NCBI GenBank assembly: GCA_963575745.1
Contig: CAUYUJ010003414.1
Span: 464,059-528,058, forward strand
DNA length: 64,000 nt
Reading direction: 5' to 3'
Source of the DNA: Prorocentrum cordatum
Lineage: Eukaryota; Sar; Dinophyceae; Prorocentrales; Prorocentraceae
Both the position numbers and the translations under genes were made by a program. Every line of letters starts with the position of its first letter. The first letter of the stretch is position 1. The notes beneath the pieces are model-generated. The model saw nothing but the letters and a program-made list of their open reading frames with translations. It made no database searches and had not been told where the DNA came from. Shown here piece after piece: positions 17,820 through 28,599 of this stretch.

Positions 17820-19880
17820 CTGCACGCTGTCTACCTCCCTGGCCACGGCTTTCCTGTATAACATCCTGGAGGAACTACATTACCAATGTCCACGCTCACG
17901 TTTCTGTACCTGAGTGGATGATTTAAGATTGAGAGTTTGGGGCTCGGCGAAGGAGATCCTCGAGGTGGTCCCGAAGGCCATTTGGTTCCTAGGTATGAAG
18001 CTCCAGGCCCACGGTTGCAAGCTCTCCCCCAAGTCCTGCGTCCTCGCGTCGGTCCCTGGGGAAGGTGCCTAGCTCGGCCAATTGACAAAGGAGCTAGGAT
18101 GAGACGTCAAGAACAACACCCGCGGGAAGGACCTCCGATTGGATACCACGATGGGGCTGCGCAGGCGCCCTGTGACCTGCAAGGAACGCGTGAAGAAGGG
18201 GCTCCTCGGAGGATCATTGGGATTACCAAGCGCACCAAGGCCACTGGGGAGAGTCGGAGGCTTGTCAGCACGGGGGCCCGCCAACAGCTCCTTTCGGGCC
18301 ACCAGGGGCAGGGCATCGCGCCGTGAGTCCTCCAGCAGGTTCGTGGACGACCTGTTCGGGGCCCAAGAGATGTAAACAAGCATGGTTGCACCACCGCAGG
18401 TTTGCCTTGTCCGCTCAAGGCCAGCAGCAAGAGGATCCTGCAATCTGCCTGCCCATGCAAGTTGTCACCGCCTGGTTCGACCTGGTCAACCAGAACCCAG
18501 AGTTGCACGGAACTATAGGCAAGTGGTGATCTTCCACAATAGCACGGCTGGCAGGTAAGACGCGATAAAGTAAGGTCACCTCCCTTTTCTCCGCCCTGAT
18601 CGCCACCCTGCGCGATCTTTACGTACATTTTGTCAGACCCTGGGGATGGATCCTACCTGGGGGCAGACGTCATAAGTTGAAACCCTGGAGATCTCAAGGC
18701 CCAAGCGGTTTTCCTAGAGGATTTCAGCGAGCATGTTTCCAGAGTTGTGGGAAAAGGCCTCGCACTTTCACCTGGGAGGCGGAGCTGAGTGTGGGATGGA
18801 CACGCGCCACTTCCAAGTCACTGTTCGTAAGCTTCGGAAGGCGAGTACCCCACCCGAGCCAAAGCTCTGCACGCACTGGGGAAGGCTTTTATCTGGGCCC
18901 AATGCCCGTGTTCACGAATGTAAGCCATGCCAGCCAGCCAGATATGCACGGTGTGGAACACCAATTGACGATGCCATTCATTGTTTTTGGACGTGCCCAA
19001 GTATGGCAGTCCTCGACTCGCAACGACGTGTCGAGAAAGCCGTTTAGGAATTTCCATCCTACGCTGTGAAGTGGGGTCGAGGACTGCAGCCAGCTAATTT
19101 TACGACAGGGCACCTGGACCAACACTTTCCCAGAGGCGACGCTGGAGGGACGCGTTTCCCTTCCGACCCGAGGTTGAGGAGAATTGGCTGGGGGGTCGGA
19201 GTAAAAGATTCAGATCTCGAGACCAGCGGAACCTTACGAAAAGGCCTGCCAAGAAAACATACCATCAACCGCGGGGAGCTCTGCGCCGTCATCCAGGCCC
19301 TCCGAAATCTCGCTGTGGAGCTGACCATAGTGACCGATTCCGCAATGCTTGCCGAGGAGTTCTGAGGGGATCCCAGTGAAAACAAACATTTGACACTGAA
19401 AGTGGCAGGATTTTTGGGAGGCCCGTGCCGCCGTTGATGGGACCATCGAGTTCCACAAAACCAACGCAGTCCGATTCTAAAGACTATAGTATCCAGCCCT
19501 GGGCCTTCCTGGTCAATCGCCTGGCCGACCATATTGCGGGCGACGCTGCCGAGCAGGTCCAACTTCCAGATCGGGTGATTCGGTCAGCTAAAGCAGCTGA
19601 CAGTGACATGCACCTGATCCAGTCTGGTTTAGCAGCCATTGAAGAAGACTTCTGGGAGGCTTTCCTCGTCCCGCCCCCTGCTCCCAAGAAGAGGGGGCTG
19701 GTGAAGGCCCGCAAGAAGTGGGGTCAAGTCCAACATCTACTCGAGGAGGTCCCCGAAGGGCGTCTACATCAACAAATCTGGCTTCGGTCCAGATCCGCGG
19801 GACCAATGAGTCATGGCTGGACTCCCCCAAAAAACCGAATCAAACCTGCGTTCCATGTCTTCAATAAAATCACAGTCTGC
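17820..19880 (+). pseudogene. LINE remnant: RT palm, zinc box and RNase H
   Basis: Reading across frames on the plus strand: motif B region about 17823-17890 (GCTLSTSLATAFLYNILEEL); motif C as VDDL behind an in-frame stop (about 17905-17925); then FLGMKLQAHGCKLSPKSC (about 17985-18040). A CGTPIDDAIHCFWTCP box (about 18950-19000) matches the Cys/His box that often follows the RT. RNase H follows: SDPRLRRIGWGVG, INRGELCAVIQAL and LTIVTDSAML give the D, E, D residues (19155-19365), with VNRLADHIAGDAAE (19512-19555) as the last acidic block. At least four frame changes and several stops. This LINE type carries RNase H, so it belongs to a different clade from the zinc-finger LINEs at 22-32 kb. Confidence 0.65.
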
Positions 19881-19974
19881 AACAAATTCGGAAGACTGTC
19901 GACGTCCAAAGCTTTGAAATTGACGTGCCCGTGCCTTCCCCCTCACCAGCATGGGGAAAAGGGACGAGGAAACA

Positions 19975-20222
19975 GATGAGGAGGAGGAGTAAGGGAGGAG
20001 GACGGGGAGGAGGGAGGAGGAGGGAGGAGGAGGAATAGGAGTAAAGAGGAGGAGGAGGATGACGAGGAGGAAGAAAAAGAAAAGGAGGAAACGGAGGAGG
20101 AGGAGGAACAAGAGGAGGAGCAAGAGGAGGAGGAGGAGGAGGAAGAGGAGGAGCAAGAGGAGGAGGGGGAGGAGGCGGAGGAGGAAGAGAAGGAGCCCGA
20201 CGAGGAGGACGAGGACCAGTGT
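19975..20222. repeat. (GGA)n purine tract
   Basis: About 245 bp of GGA/GAAGAGGAG on the plus strand directly after the LINE remnant. Confidence 0.9.
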
Positions 20223-20279
20223 AAGCCCAAGAGTCATCAAATATGTTGGAATAAGCCCTCCCTCCGAGCTCCCTCTTCA

Positions 20280-20565
20280 TAGGGCGCTGCAGCGGTTCAT
20301 TTCAATTGAAGGGAATGCCTCGTTGGAAAACAACCGTTTGAAGATCCTGAAACATGCCAAAACAATAGTTTCGGGAATCCAACGCCACCGTTCAACCTGA
20401 CTGCTGCGTCTCGACGATCCGGAATCGTGCCAGAGCGCCATTTTGGGGACTTCAGCACAGCGAAATCAACATAACTGTTGCGCCCGCATAATCGTGAATC
20501 CTTCCAAAACACATTTTCTGGTACGTTGATCCTGGGAATCCGCGAAACGCTTCCAACTTCTGAGA
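20280..20565. other. AT-richer spacer, degenerate start of the 83-bp minisatellite
   Basis: Pieces such as AATCCTTCCAAAAC and GAATCCGCGAAACGCTTCCAA resemble the minisatellite unit that follows, so the array probably once extended further left. Confidence 0.4.
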
Positions 20566-20890
20566 ACGAATGTGCGCGGCGGTACGGCGACACGGGCCTT
20601 TTGAAAACCACCCGCCCTCAATCCGTGAAGCTCTTCTAAATTGTGCAAACGAATGTGCGCGGCGCAAAGGCGAGACCGGCTTTTTGAAAACCACCCGCCC
20701 TCAATCCGTGAAGCTCTTCCAAACTGTTCAAACGAATGTGCGCGGCGCTAGGGCGAAAGCCGCATTTTGAAAAGAAGGCGCCAAAAAAAAAAACACATGT
20801 TGTAAAAGAGTCGCCCTCAATCCGTGAAGCTCTTCCGCATGTTGCAAGAGAGTGTGCGCGGCGCTGGGGCGAAAACCACACTTTGAACGG
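20566..20890 (+). repeat. 83-bp minisatellite, about 3.5 units
   Basis: Unit starts at about 20567, 20650, 20733 and 20851. Each starts CGAATGTGCGCGGCG or AGTGTGCGCGGCG, carries TTTTGAAAA and CCGCCCTCAATCCGTGAAGC, and ends TTCCAAACTGT-type sequence. The third unit is enlarged by a poly-A insertion (20780-20810). Confidence 0.8.
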
Positions 20891-20964
20891 TTGAAGAAGT
20901 CTCGTGTGAAACGCCCGAAGTGCGGCCTCGGGGCGCGACAGGGATGCATGATTGATAAGGACAA

Positions 20965-21275
20965 TGTATGGAGGAGGAGGAAGAGGAGGAGGCGGAGGAG
21001 GAGAAGGGAGGGAGAGGAGGGAGAGGATGAGAAGGAAGAAAGGAGGAGGAGACGGAGGATGCGGAGGCGGAGGCAGAGGAGAAAGAGGAGGAGGAGGCGG
21101 AGGAGGAGGAGGAAGAGGAGAAGGACGAGGAAGAGGAGGAGGGAGGAGGGACGAGGATGAGGGGGAGAAGGACACAGCAGGAAAAGGGGCAGGAGGATGA
21201 AGAAGAGGATGATGAGGACGACGAGGAGGGAGGCAGGGAGGGAGGGAGGAGGAAGAGAAGAAGAGGAGGAGGAGC
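20965..21275. repeat. (GGA)n purine tract
   Basis: About 310 bp of GGA/GGAGGC/GAAGAG on the plus strand. Confidence 0.9.
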
Positions 21276-21640
21276 TTGCTTGCTTCTCGGCTATGGGGCG
21301 ATGAATCGAAAGACTGCTACGCTCGCGTGAATCGCGTGAATCTTTACAAAACTGCATGCACGTAGACGAGGGGCCGAACGGGCCGAGGGGGCCGAGCGAA
21401 GGGGGCCGAAAAAGAAGCGAGGCGAGCGACGGGCAGAGGGCCGCGACCGATGAAGGGTGAAGAGGGAAGCGAAGAGGAACGGGGTCAATCTATTCGTGCG
21501 TCCGCCGTCCGCACCCCAGCGCCAATCTTTTGCGAGGTGCGCAAAACCGCGCAACCGTAGCTCAATGGCTGCGGCGCGGTGCCCGCGCCTTCCATGCCCG
21601 AGCTAGAGCCAGGCCTCGAAGGAAACATCCTCTTCTGCCT
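21276..21640. other. Spacer without a recognised gene
   Basis: Short imperfect repeats (TCGCGTGAATCGCGTGAATC near 21326; GGGCCGAACGGGCCGAGGGG near 21372). A tRNA-like A box at 21557 was considered and rejected. Confidence 0.4.
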
Positions 21641-21677
21641 CACTCAGGCCACTGCACGGGCAGGGCAGCGTAACTGT

Positions 21678-22589
21678 CTAATCCTTCAGCACGTCGATCC
21701 AAGCCGATATCTCGTCCTCTAAGTCGCCGCTCGGTCCCGCTGCCACTGTCGTCACTGCCCCCATCGAGCGGAAGGCCTCCATCACCTGCATCTCGAGATC
21801 CAGGCGGTCCAGCGCGAAGACCACCTTCAGCGCGTCCGTCTGCTTGCAGCTCTCCAGGCGGCACAGACGCACGAAGGCGGAGAGCCCACTCCGCATCTCG
21901 GCCAGCAGCGCCGTCATCACGTCCTTGAGCCTCTTGCCTATCTCCTCCTTCGAAAGCGCCTCTATTATGGCGCAGAACACGGCGGGCGCTGGTGGCTCCA
22001 GATTCCTCGGCTGCTGCATCGCCCTTTCCGCCTCCGCGTCGTGCTCTCGAAACGCGGCCGCGGCCGAGTCCTCTACCGATGTTGCCTTTTCCTTTAGCTT
22101 GCTGGCCTCCGGGCGCATGTTGTTGGCCACCTGGGAGAAGTCCTGACTCTCGGTCTGCGTAGCCTTGATCGCTGGCGACTTCTCCTCCAGCGGCGCTGTT
22201 CTCGTGGCGACCCCCCACATTGCTCTGGACCGCTGCGCCAGCTGCGACGCGAGGGCCCAGAGGTGGAGGAGGAGCTCCTTGGGGCCCGAATCCTTGACCA
22301 CCAGCTTCCACTCCTTGGCCTCCGCGCTGCGTCGGACGCCTCGCCGAGCCCTCGGCGTCGCCGCGGAGCCCTCCTCGCCCGGCGCCCCCCTGGCCACTCG
22401 AGCGCCCTGGCCGTCCTTCTGGCTCTTGCGGCTGTTGCCCACCTCTCCGCAGGGCCTGGGCCGCGCCCCACTGCTCCGAGAGTTGCCCGATGGGCCTCCG
22501 GCCCGCGGCCGCCAGCGGCCGAGCTTCTCGGTCGCAATCATTGCCAGCGCCACCGGCTGCCGTCGCCGAAGAAGAGCGCGCAGTCGCAC
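21678..22589 (-). CDS. LINE copy C: ORF1 (gag-like) only
   Basis: A 303-residue frame. The middle has KEWKLVVKDSGPKELLLHLW, followed by a region rich in charged helical sequence, then LSKEEIGKRLKDVMTALLAE, LKVVFALDRLDLEMQVMEAF and an acidic end (DLEDEISAWIDVLKD). The order (basic Ser/Arg-rich start, helical core, acidic end) matches the ORF1 of LINE copy B at 27464-28591, where MRLTLAVD stands at the place of LKVVFALD. It lies directly 3' of the zinc-finger end of copy B on the same strand. No endonuclease or RT follows, so the copy is truncated at about 21640. The N-terminus is uncertain: related sequence continues to about 22640 in another frame. Confidence 0.5.
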   Translation of the reverse strand: MRLRALLRRRQPVALAMIATEKLGRWRPRAGGPSGNSRSSGARPRPCGEVGNSRKSQKDGQGARVARGAPGEEGSAATPRARRGVRRSAEAKEWKLVVKDSGPKELLLHLWALASQLAQRSRAMWGVATRTAPLEEKSPAIKATQTESQDFSQVANNMRPEASKLKEKATSVEDSAAAAFREHDAEAERAMQQPRNLEPPAPAVFCAIIEALSKEEIGKRLKDVMTALLAEMRSGLSAFVRLCRLESCKQTDALKVVFALDRLDLEMQVMEAFRSMGAVTTVAAGPSGDLEDEISAWIDVLKD

Positions 22590-22637
22590 CTCCAGCAGGG
22601 ACGAACAAGCCAGCGGCAGAGCGGATGTCTGAGCCCC

Positions 22638-24447
22638 TCAGGCGGGCAGAAACCACCGGTTGTGAAGGCGGCGCCTCGGGCGGGTTTCTGCAGGTACTGG
22701 TTGAGGTACCACTATCGATATGGAACGCCCGCCCTGCGTCGGCGGCAGGCGAGAGCAAAGGTGACTGCGGGGCAGATCGTACGAAGGAAACTCTACGCCG
22801 CATAATGCACACCCACGAATGTTCGCGTCTTTGAAATCGTAGGGGTACGCCGCGTTGTGCATGATGCATCGCCCAGCGCGCCGCGCGCGTGCAAGGTGCC
22901 GTGCCGTCTCCGTCTTCGCCTGGAATATCGTGCCACAGTTGATGCATGCATTGCTCGGCGTAAGTTCGTGACATATGCTATGTCCTCCGTGTCCTGCTTG
23001 TCGTCATGGCATGCATGTGCTACTAGTGCCGCGCGCGATTTGAATGCGCATCCACCTGTGGGGCCTTCAGGGCCCCCTCGGATCAGACATGCGAACTTCT
23101 GAGCATCCGACTCTTCCCAGCTGTCTTCGCAGTCCTGAGCTGTGGGTGCCGAAGCCGCAAGCACGCCTGGCGGTGCCCACTGTGCAGCAGCGAAGGCGCT
23201 CCGCAAGCACCTTGCATTAAGGGGGGCGAAGAGGCCGTTCGCCTCCTCATCCCACGGCAGGTCCCTCAGCGAACGGTTCTCCCAAACAAGCGAAAAAGGA
23301 CTCCGCGTCAGGGCACCCGCAGAGAACCTCCAAATCGCGTCGCAGCTGACGCGCCCAAGGACGAATGACAGCATCAGGATTGAAGTGCCCAGATTCCACA
23401 CATGTTGGCGGGCAGCGGTGCTCGCAGGTCGTCCCCCGCTTCGCCTCGCCGAAGAAGACCCCCAAGCTGTGGCGATGGTTTCGCGCATGGCGCGCGAGTT
23501 CCTGCCAAATTCGGAGGCGATGCACCGTTGCTTCCAAACTAAACGGGACGAGGCCCCAGAATATGTGGACCCCCCTCGTAGTCGCCACCTCCGCGTGGTC
23601 GTTATGCTGGCTGGCCCCTCCACCCTTCATCGATCTCGACTTCCTCGAAATGAAAAATGCACGTGCGTCGGGCCATTGTGTCCGCCCAGCAGTGAGCTGT
23701 TGCGCCCGACAGCCCCGCCCCCGATGCCAAGCTGATGAACATGGGGCGCTCGACGCGCTTGGAGGCGGCAGCATGCCAGACACCTTGCGCCATCATCCAG
23801 CCCCTGTTGATGGCAGCCAGCCTCGAGGCCAGCTCCGTCGCATTCGAGTTCGCCGCGTTGAACCAGCCGCCAAAGCGTTCCAGCTCGCGCCCGCGCCTGC
23901 AGCCGCCGCGGGAAAGGGCCCGGATCGTTTGTCGAACCAGCTGCCGAGAACCCAAGGAGGCGACCACTTCCTGCTTCGATCTGTTCTGGCCGTACTTTCC
24001 CGCCGCCAGCGCCTGGCCCAAGCCTGCGTCATTTCCCTGCGAACATAGCATCACGTCGTTGGCAGTGCGGGCGCTGGTAGGCGCCAGCTGCGTCTTGAAA
24101 ATGTCGTCCATGAAGCCATGCGGGCTCGCGTCGATGGCGGGCAAGCGGTCGTCGAAATCAATCGGCGTCGCCTTCGCCGTCGCCGCCTGATCCACGAGGG
24201 CCCACTTCTGGAAAGCTATGTGGCAGTTGAACATCAAGAGCTCGGGCTCGGAGGCGTCGCCCATGGCCCCCCCCTCGCCGCTGTTGATCGCCACCTCAGT
24301 GTCTGCGCCTGGCGCGATCACGGTGGGCGACTGCCGCCTGGGCCTCGAGACGGACGCGGGCGCCCACCTCGATCTGGCCCTTGTCGCCACAGCCGAAGGC
24401 ATTCGTCGCGCCGTAGCTCTTGCGCAGCATTGGCTGGCCAGCGCCAT
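22638..24447 (-). pseudogene. LINE copy B: RT palm to zinc-finger C-terminus
   Basis: Motif C reads GFMDDIF (about 24105-24116). Then comes FISLASGAGLSGATAHCW (about 23720-23760) and a RRLRIWQELARHARNHRHSL block (about 23460-23520) that matches RRLRFWQELALRPGAHRQEI of copy A. The C-terminus has C2H2-like pairs including CALCGVEF (about 22800). Three frames are needed (24447-23602, 23783-23247, 23623-22793, then 22862-22638), so the gene is broken by indels. Palm motif A lies upstream in another frame as GATNAFGC (about 24385-24410), with Gly where copy A has Asp-Leu. Dead copy of the same family as 28.6-32.4 kb. Confidence 0.6.
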
Positions 24448-25467
24448 GGCCCTTCCACGCCGCGATCCTCGCTGCCATCATTCGGCGCTCTCGGTGGAGG
24501 CCTCGAGTGGCGAACGCCGGCTCGGGAGGGCGGAATGCCCCGCCCCGCAAAAGGTCACTGCGAACAACTGCGCGCCACCTGCTGCGCGGGCAATGCACCG
24601 GGCGGCGACCTCCAGGCCGGGACTTGCCGTTCGTCTCATCGGCGCGAAGACGTGGGACATGGGGGCCCGCTGGAAGAATTACCGCGCGCGTCGGGCGTGT
24701 AGCACAAGTCGGAAAAGACGTCGGCGAGGCTCGCCGTGCTGCTCTAAATGGAGCAGCTGGCCCCTTGCATGCGGGTCGGGCGCCTGCGGGCCCTCTTCCA
24801 CGACGACTGCAGGACGAGACCCCAAGCCCGCTTTCTGCCCGACATAATCTGCAGGGGTGCTGATCCAAGACGGGGCCGCCAATATCTTGAAAATCTCCGA
24901 CGGGCACGACCAAGATGGGGCGAACTTACCAATCTGAGTTCTCCGAAGGGCCTTCAGTGTCATGTTAAGATCCCTACGCGCGCTATGTAGGGTCGACTGC
25001 AGTATATCGCAAGCAACGGGGTGGGCGCGCTCGTCCGCGCCCCGAAGCGCCCAAGTGTTCGTCGAAAAGGTCATGGCACATCGGGACAGGGGCCTTGACG
25101 CCAGAAAGCCCACCCTCCAACGCCGGTTTGGTATGATACTCGGCCCACTCGTCACCAGTTGGATTGCATGGTGCATGAACCAGATAATTTCAATGTTTTA
25201 CTCCTGTGTCAGTTCTCGCAAGTGACCTTGCCAATCTTGGTGCCGCGTGCGCGTCTCGGATGCGCCGGGCCTGCTTCAGCTCGAGTTCCGTGAACTACTG
25301 CCACCCCCGATGGCGCCGCCGTCGAAGTGAATGCAAAGCCCGTGAATAACTGCGAATAGCATCTCCCAGCGAGCGCATCTCGACCATCGCCCCGTCCTGC
25401 TGCGCCTGCTCGGGGGGGGGGGAGGGGCCGTAGCCTGGACCTTCAATGCCTTTCGTTTGTTCAAGTG
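24448..25467 (-). pseudogene. LINE copy B: linker and RT fingers, heavily broken
   Basis: Between the endonuclease end (25468) and palm motif C, the minus strand gives short coding-like pieces in alternating frames: a charged segment at 25176-24679 and a Pro/Arg-rich piece ending in the motif A box. A poly-G run at 25420 and a GGC-rich block at 25300 add indels. Placement between EN and RT of copy B is inferred from order and strand. Confidence 0.4.
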
Positions 25468-26490
25468 CTACCACTTGCGCTCCTCAAGCTGCCTCTCGAA
25501 CTCTGGCCGCGACTGTTGCCGTGGAAATTGCGGCCGAGCCGCCTGGCGCATTAGTTGCCGTCGCCAACGTTGCGCGCCCGTTCGCCGTCGGTCTGGATTC
25601 GAGAATGTCCGAGGAGGGGGGATCCCCAGCAACGCGTTGCGAACGCCCTCCAAGAACTCCTCTCTGCCTGCCCCCGCGAGTACTGCACAAGCAAGACGCC
25701 GGCGATCCCATCGTTCGCGAAGGGGGCGAGTGTTGACTGGAGCGACCCGCTGAAACTCCATTGCGACAGGGATGTGGTCAAACATGATATTTATTGCTCG
25801 AATAGCTTCCCCGGCGCGCGTCCACGTGCACGTCCATCGCACTGAACCCTGCGCCTCCTGGGGGATGCACGCAAAGTCGATATGTGAGGCAGCTCCACTC
25901 ATTCCGAGTTATGTTTTCCTGTGTCCCAACGCGTGTTAATGGCCGTCATCTCCATCTGGCCCAGCAGCGCGTGGAACATCTGGCCACAGAAAGATTCGCG
26001 CTCGCTGCCGTAATCGCCAGCAACGTCGTCGTCCAAGTCGCAGCGGCGTAAAGCCTGAATTCAGATCCGCCATAATCACTGGAGTACACCTATGGGGTAC
26101 CTGAAGGAGAACTTCTCGGACCCAGGCTGCGAGATGATTGCAAGTGGACTTCCGCGGCTTAGCTCCCCCTGGGCGCGACGGTCGAGGCGGATAATACAAC
26201 GCTAGCAGCGCCAAGAACAGGGGCCCCGATTCGACGTAAACGAGACCTCCACGTCCGCGTAGACCCGCGGGTGGTGGGGCTATCCTGCCGACACTGCCCA
26301 CGTGGAAATATTTCACCAGGAAGATGGAGCACCCGCACGATATATTCACCATTGCCGAGCGAGGCCGCCCGACATGCATTCCATGATGAAAAAGGCGCTC
26401 CTGCTCGGCGATGCTGCTCTCCGTGCCAGGCTCGAACGCTGGCACGTGGCATGCCGATGACCCCGATGCCCTTTCAGCGCGCTCGAGACT
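25468..26490 (-). pseudogene. LINE copy B: APE-type endonuclease domain
   Basis: Frame 1 (from about 26450 to 25936) contains a LALLALYYPPRP strand, then TPVIMADLNSGF (about 26040-26075), the catalytic DxN box. Frame 2 (25902-25468) gives SHIDFACIP and FDHIPVAME, the Asp-His end box, followed by a basic linker. Copy A has the same boxes as MDLNDG, MIDYVCLP and CDHLLVH. One frame change near 25920. The 5' end abuts the (GGA)n tract at 26495. Confidence 0.6.
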
Positions 26491-26494
26491 AGGG

Positions 26495-26628
26495 GGATGG
26501 GGGATGGGGGGGGAGGAGGGGGAGGGGGAGGAGGAGGACGAGGAGGAGGGGGAGGAGGAGGAGGAGGGGGAGGAGGAGGAGAGGGGGAGGAGGAGGAGGA
26601 GGAGGAGGAGGAGGAGGCGTCGACCCTC
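26495..26628. repeat. (GGA)n purine tract inside the LINE copy B region
   Basis: About 130 bp of GGA with GGGGGA interruptions, at the 5' edge of the copy B endonuclease. Confidence 0.9.
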
Positions 26629-26940
26629 GCCGCAAAGACCAGGTTCTGCGGGTTGTGCACCGAGACGAAGGCCCCCCTCGAGTCCGCCCTCGCCTCCACG
26701 CGCTGGGCGCCGATGCACAGCGCCGCGCTCCAGTGCACCAGGCGCGCCCGCCAGCGCCCGACGCGGGGGGGGGGGGGCTCTGGCCATCGGGGCTGCCCCG
26801 CGGGCACGGCTGCCCCCATCGCGGCCTGCGTTCCCCCTGAAGAGACTCCGCAATCTGGGGGGGGGCCTGCGCGGGATCCGGGCCTGAGGGGGAGGAGGGG
26901 GAGGGGGGGGGGCAAGCAAGCAAGCAAGAACCATAGGATC
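26629..26940 (-). pseudogene. Possible endonuclease fragment of another LINE
   Basis: The minus strand reads WRARLVHWSAALCIGAQRV and then GAFVSVHNPQNLVFAARVD. An FxVHN box of this kind occurs in the middle of endonuclease domains of another dinoflagellate LINE type. It is flanked by the GGA tract and a GGGGGG-rich stretch. Short and uncertain. Confidence 0.25.
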
Positions 26941-27463
26941 CATGAAAGTGCTACATATCACGCACAGCCAAAAAGTTGGATCTAGGTGGCCTCAAATGGC
27001 AGCCTCCTCAAAAGTCACTCCCGCGGGCGGGCCGCGCACAGGCCCAGCGACCGCCCAGCGAGGCGACGGCTTCTCGGGGGCCGGTGGCGACGCCCGCCCG
27101 TAGCAAGAAACCCACTCAGAGCTAGGAGACTACCCCCCTCCCCTCCCGCGCCCTCTCGGCTTGGCTCGGGGTCTAGGAGCGAAAACTCGACCGGCGTCTT
27201 CTGCAACGCCTTCTAAAAGATGCGGGTCAGTGCTATGTGTGAGCACAGGCAGCCCCGCTTCCGAAACAACGCCCCTCACCTCAGAAGGACCCCCTCCCAA
27301 AACTCCGCGGGCCTGGAGCTCGAGGCATCGAGCGCTACCTGAAAACGCCGCGGGCACAGGGGGCCGACTCTGGGGAATCCGACCCCCGCCTCTGGCAGGT
27401 CCCGGGCATTGCATTGGCGGCGCGCGGACGGGCTCACGAGCAGGCGGCCTCACCCCCCACGCC
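26941..27463. other. Spacer between ORF1 and endonuclease of LINE copy B
   Basis: GC-rich DNA without a frame I can assign. Minus-strand frames are open but Pro/Arg/Gly-rich. The four-fold CAAG run at 26914-26929 is a small microsatellite. Confidence 0.4.
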
Positions 27464-28591
27464 TCAGGAACTCCCCCCCCCAGGCTGCAAAGTCAGCGGA
27501 TCCGCCGGCGCAGCCTCCTGGTGGAAGCCGCGCGCCGACAGCGTTGCGACGCCATGATCCGATGGAGCCGAACCAGAGCGCGCCGGCGCCGTTACGACAC
27601 CCGGCTGGCGTTGCCCAGGTGGTTCAGATGCGGGGCGCGCCAGCGCCGTTGCGACGCCCGGCGCCGCTGCGACACTTTGCCGGTCTTTTTCCATTGGATC
27701 TGAAGCCGAGGAAGAAGATGCCGGAATATGCTGCAGGCCTCCAGGACCAGATGAAGACGAACCGCCTCCATGCAAAGACGATGCCACGAATTGTGAGGAT
27801 AGCGCAGGCCATGCCAACTCCACTGATGACAATGCCACTGGTGTAGAGGATGCTGAGCCCAATGCCCCCGTAGCACACGATGGTGCCGTCGCCATGCATG
27901 GCGCCCCTACTTCCCCTCCAGACGCGCCAAGAGCTTGGCTGCGTCTCTCTCCAAAGCTCAGCGCGGAGCTGCGCCGTATCTGCGCGCGGCCTTGATGTGG
28001 GCTATGTGCGCGATGATCGCCTCCTCGAGCGGCTTGTGGCTGGCGTCCACGGCCAGCGTCAGGCGCATGAGCTCGGGCCCCCCCTCCTTCTTGCGCGTGG
28101 GCCTCGCGCGGCACGCGCGCACCTGGCTGGCAATCGAGTGCGCGTCGGACGCCACCACGACCTTGTTCCAGTATTCCTCCACGGTCGTACGCACGGCCTG
28201 CGGCGCGGTCGCGTCGCCGCGGATGGCATTGAGGATCGCCGCCCGCACCTGGGCGAACGGCGGGCCCATGTCCTGATCGATGCTCTCCTGCTTGCGCCGC
28301 TGTGCCTCCGCGAGGCGCGCCTGCCCAGCGCGCTTGGCCGCCGCGGCGACCGAGGCCTCGGCCGGCACCAACCACGTGAGGAAGACGACTCCGCAGACGT
28401 CCCGGAGCTCCGCGGCGTTGCTCAGCGAGAGGCGCGTGAGGATTGCCACGAGCGCCTTCAGCAACGCCTTCTCGCCTTTCCCGCCCGCATCCCGCTCCGC
28501 GTCCGCCGCGATGCTCCGCGCGCTTGGCCGACGGCTCCTCCTGGTCGCCCGCCGCGCCTGGTGGCAGCATCCACGCCGGTGCTTGGTCCAT
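27464..28591 (-). pseudogene. LINE copy B: ORF1 (gag-like)
   Basis: It starts with ATG at 28591 (MDQAPAWMLPPGAAG) and stops at 27464. The core is in a second frame between about 28515 and 27960: KGEKALLKALVAILTRLSLS, ELRDVCGVVFLTWLVPAE, GPPFAQVRAAILNAI and MRLTLAVDASHKPLEEAIIA. The first frame then resumes with a Ser/Pro/Ala-rich tail. Two compensating indels thus break the gene. The pattern is a helical core with an acidic or low-complexity end, probably RNA-binding. It begins only about 30 bp past the end of LINE copy A on the same strand. Confidence 0.6.
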
Positions 28592-28599
28592 GCCGGGAG

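Noticed and set aside
20430-20440. Further CCATTTTGG words (20430, 37616, 50383) considered as spliced-leader relicts
   Set aside because: The flanking bases do not match GCTCAAG or CCGTAG, and no second relict is adjacent.
21556-21620. A possible tRNA gene: TAGCTCAATGG fits the A box
   Set aside because: No GGTTCGANNCC B box follows at a usable distance and no cloverleaf with a 7-bp acceptor stem can be formed.
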